From Cryobacterium sp. PH29-G1 (GTDB lineage Bacteria; Actinomycetota; Actinomycetes; Actinomycetales; Microbacteriaceae), in the NCBI RefSeq assembly GCF_030063365.1, contig NZ_JASISY010000008.1, positions 62,001-126,000 on the forward strand: a stretch of 64,000 bases of DNA, in the 5' to 3' direction. Below are positions 63,028-64,000 of the stretch, piece by piece; position 1 is the stretch's first letter, and each line of letters opens with the position of its first letter. Below the pieces are notes generated by a model. It did no database searches, was not told the origin of the DNA, and was given only the letters and a program-made list of their open reading frames with translations. Position numbers and translations under genes: made by a program.

Positions 63028-63969
63028 GTGGTTATCAATAAACTCGGTCGGCTCGTAGCCGACGTGCGCCGCGACCCGGCCGACCTGGCGCAGCGCGCCA
63101 GGATCAAGGCGCGCCTCGCCGGCCTGACGGTCGCCAACAGGCTCAGCCGCCGGCCCGCGACCGGAACCGGCGCCGTCGTGGTGAACCTGACCTCCTTCGG
63201 CCACCGAATTGATCTGGTGTTCTACGCCCTCGAAACCATCGCCGCCGGTCGAATTCGCCCCCGGCGGCTCATTCTCTGGCTCGACGACGCAGCGGCAGCG
63301 GCACACCCTCCGGCCACCCTCCTCCGCTTGCAGCGACGGGGCCTGGAGATTCTCCGCTGCCCCGACTACGGGCCACACAAAAAGCAGTATCCCTACGCCC
63401 TGACCGGCCCGACGCTTCCGCTGGTTGCCGCCGACGACGACGTGTTGTACCCGCGCGGATGGCTCGCGGAACTGCTGCGGGCGGCAGGGCGGCATCCACG
63501 TGATGTCGTCGGACATCGCGCCCACACGATCACCTTCGACGGCGACCGCGTGGCACCGTATTCGCAGTGGGTCGCCGCCCTCGGCACCGTCGCGAATTTT
63601 CGAACTCTCTGCACCGGCGTTTCCGGCATCTACTACCCGCTGGAACTACTCGATGCCCTACGTCTGGCGGGTGACACTTTTCTGCGCGCGGCTCCGCGGG
63701 CGGACGATCTGTGGGTCTTTTCGGTCGCGGTGCGCAGCGGGATTCGCGCCCGCCAAGTCGGTGAGCGGCAGGCCGAGTACCCGGCGATTCCTGGATCACA
63801 GCGCGGTACCCTCTACCGACAGAATGTGATCGAAGGCGGCAACGACGCCCAGTTCGCGGCGTGCGTGGGCGAACCCGAACGCGAGCGCATGCTGCGCGAC
63901 GACCCGAGCGACACGGGGGCGGTATCGGCGAGGTCGGCGCTGCGAACGGTCAACGGCGATGGCACCTAG
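63028..63969 (+). CDS. Putative glycosyltransferase
   Basis: 313 residues from GTG 63028, with GGAAG about 7 nt upstream. The first ~50 residues are basic. VVVNLTSFGHRIDLVFYALETIAAG, then GPHKKQYPYALTG and a DxD-type site AADDDVLYPRGWLAEL resemble galactosyl- or mannosyltransferase-like GT-A proteins. The C-terminal FRTLCTGVSGIYYPLEL and DDLWVFSVAVRSG segments recur in this type. It is divergent from the polymerase operon and probably belongs to the same polysaccharide locus, which continues past the window. Confidence 0.75.
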   Translation: MVINKLGRLVADVRRDPADLAQRARIKARLAGLTVANRLSRRPATGTGAVVVNLTSFGHRIDLVFYALETIAAGRIRPRRLILWLDDAAAAAHPPATLLRLQRRGLEILRCPDYGPHKKQYPYALTGPTLPLVAADDDVLYPRGWLAELLRAAGRHPRDVVGHRAHTITFDGDRVAPYSQWVAALGTVANFRTLCTGVSGIYYPLELLDALRLAGDTFLRAAPRADDLWVFSVAVRSGIRARQVGERQAEYPAIPGSQRGTLYRQNVIEGGNDAQFAACVGEPERERMLRDDPSDTGAVSARSALRTVNGDGT

Positions 63970-64000
63970 ACGCCCCCGCGGCCCCGTGCAGACCCGAGGC

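Overview
The window reads as high-GC Gram-positive (actinobacterial) chromosome, most likely family Microbacteriaceae. The evidence is the overlapping folE-folP-folB-folK-DUF3180-PH-PH-DUF2520-panC chain followed by lysS, a clpC in place of clpA, a single-GNAT-domain argA, an LAxTG-type surface anchor, and overall GC-rich codon use. I do not assign a genus.

1-10.6 kb: a truncated TetR repressor diverges from a zinc-free MDR quinone oxidoreductase. Next come tRNA-Ser(CGA), a membrane-tethered SGNH hydrolase, radA, two small proteins of uncertain role, a very large cell-wall-anchored nuclease/5'-nucleotidase fusion, and argA. 10.6-17 kb: clpC, cardiolipin synthase with a tiny membrane ORF, another tiny membrane ORF, and lysS. 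17-27.8 kb: a dense minus-strand housekeeping operon, tilS-hpt-ftsH-folE-folP-folB-folK-DUF3180-PH-PH-DUF2520-panC, in which eight successive junctions from folE to panC overlap. ppa diverges from tilS.

27.8-31.3 kb: two coupled peptidoglycan hydrolases (M23, then NlpC/P60) with the same N-terminal coiled-coil module, behind a leader that partly resembles a c-di-AMP (ydaO) riboswitch. Then come tRNA-Glu, tRNA-Asp and tRNA-Phe. 31.3-37.4 kb: an accessory stretch with a decayed RpiB/DerI-type isomerase, an FCD-type GntR regulator coupled to an orphan ABC ATPase, a Cthe_2159-like beta-helix lipoprotein behind three 11-bp-spaced direct repeats, a guanidine-III riboswitch with its SMR exporter, and an M19 dipeptidase.

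37.4-64 kb: a large extracellular polysaccharide locus. It holds an initiating polyprenyl-phosphate sugar transferase, six glycosyltransferases or glycosyltransferase-like proteins, a CDP-alcohol phosphotransferase, a TagD-like cytidylyltransferase, a Wzz/BY-kinase fusion, a Wzy-like polymerase and two membrane acyltransferases. It also holds secreted proteins: three paralogues with a predicted seven-bladed propeller and different C-terminal modules, two right-handed beta-helix paralogues, and one membrane-anchored beta-domain protein. No Wzx flippase is visible, so the locus probably continues past the right edge. The propeller family together with the putative CDP-alcohol phosphate branch is the most novel-looking part of the window.
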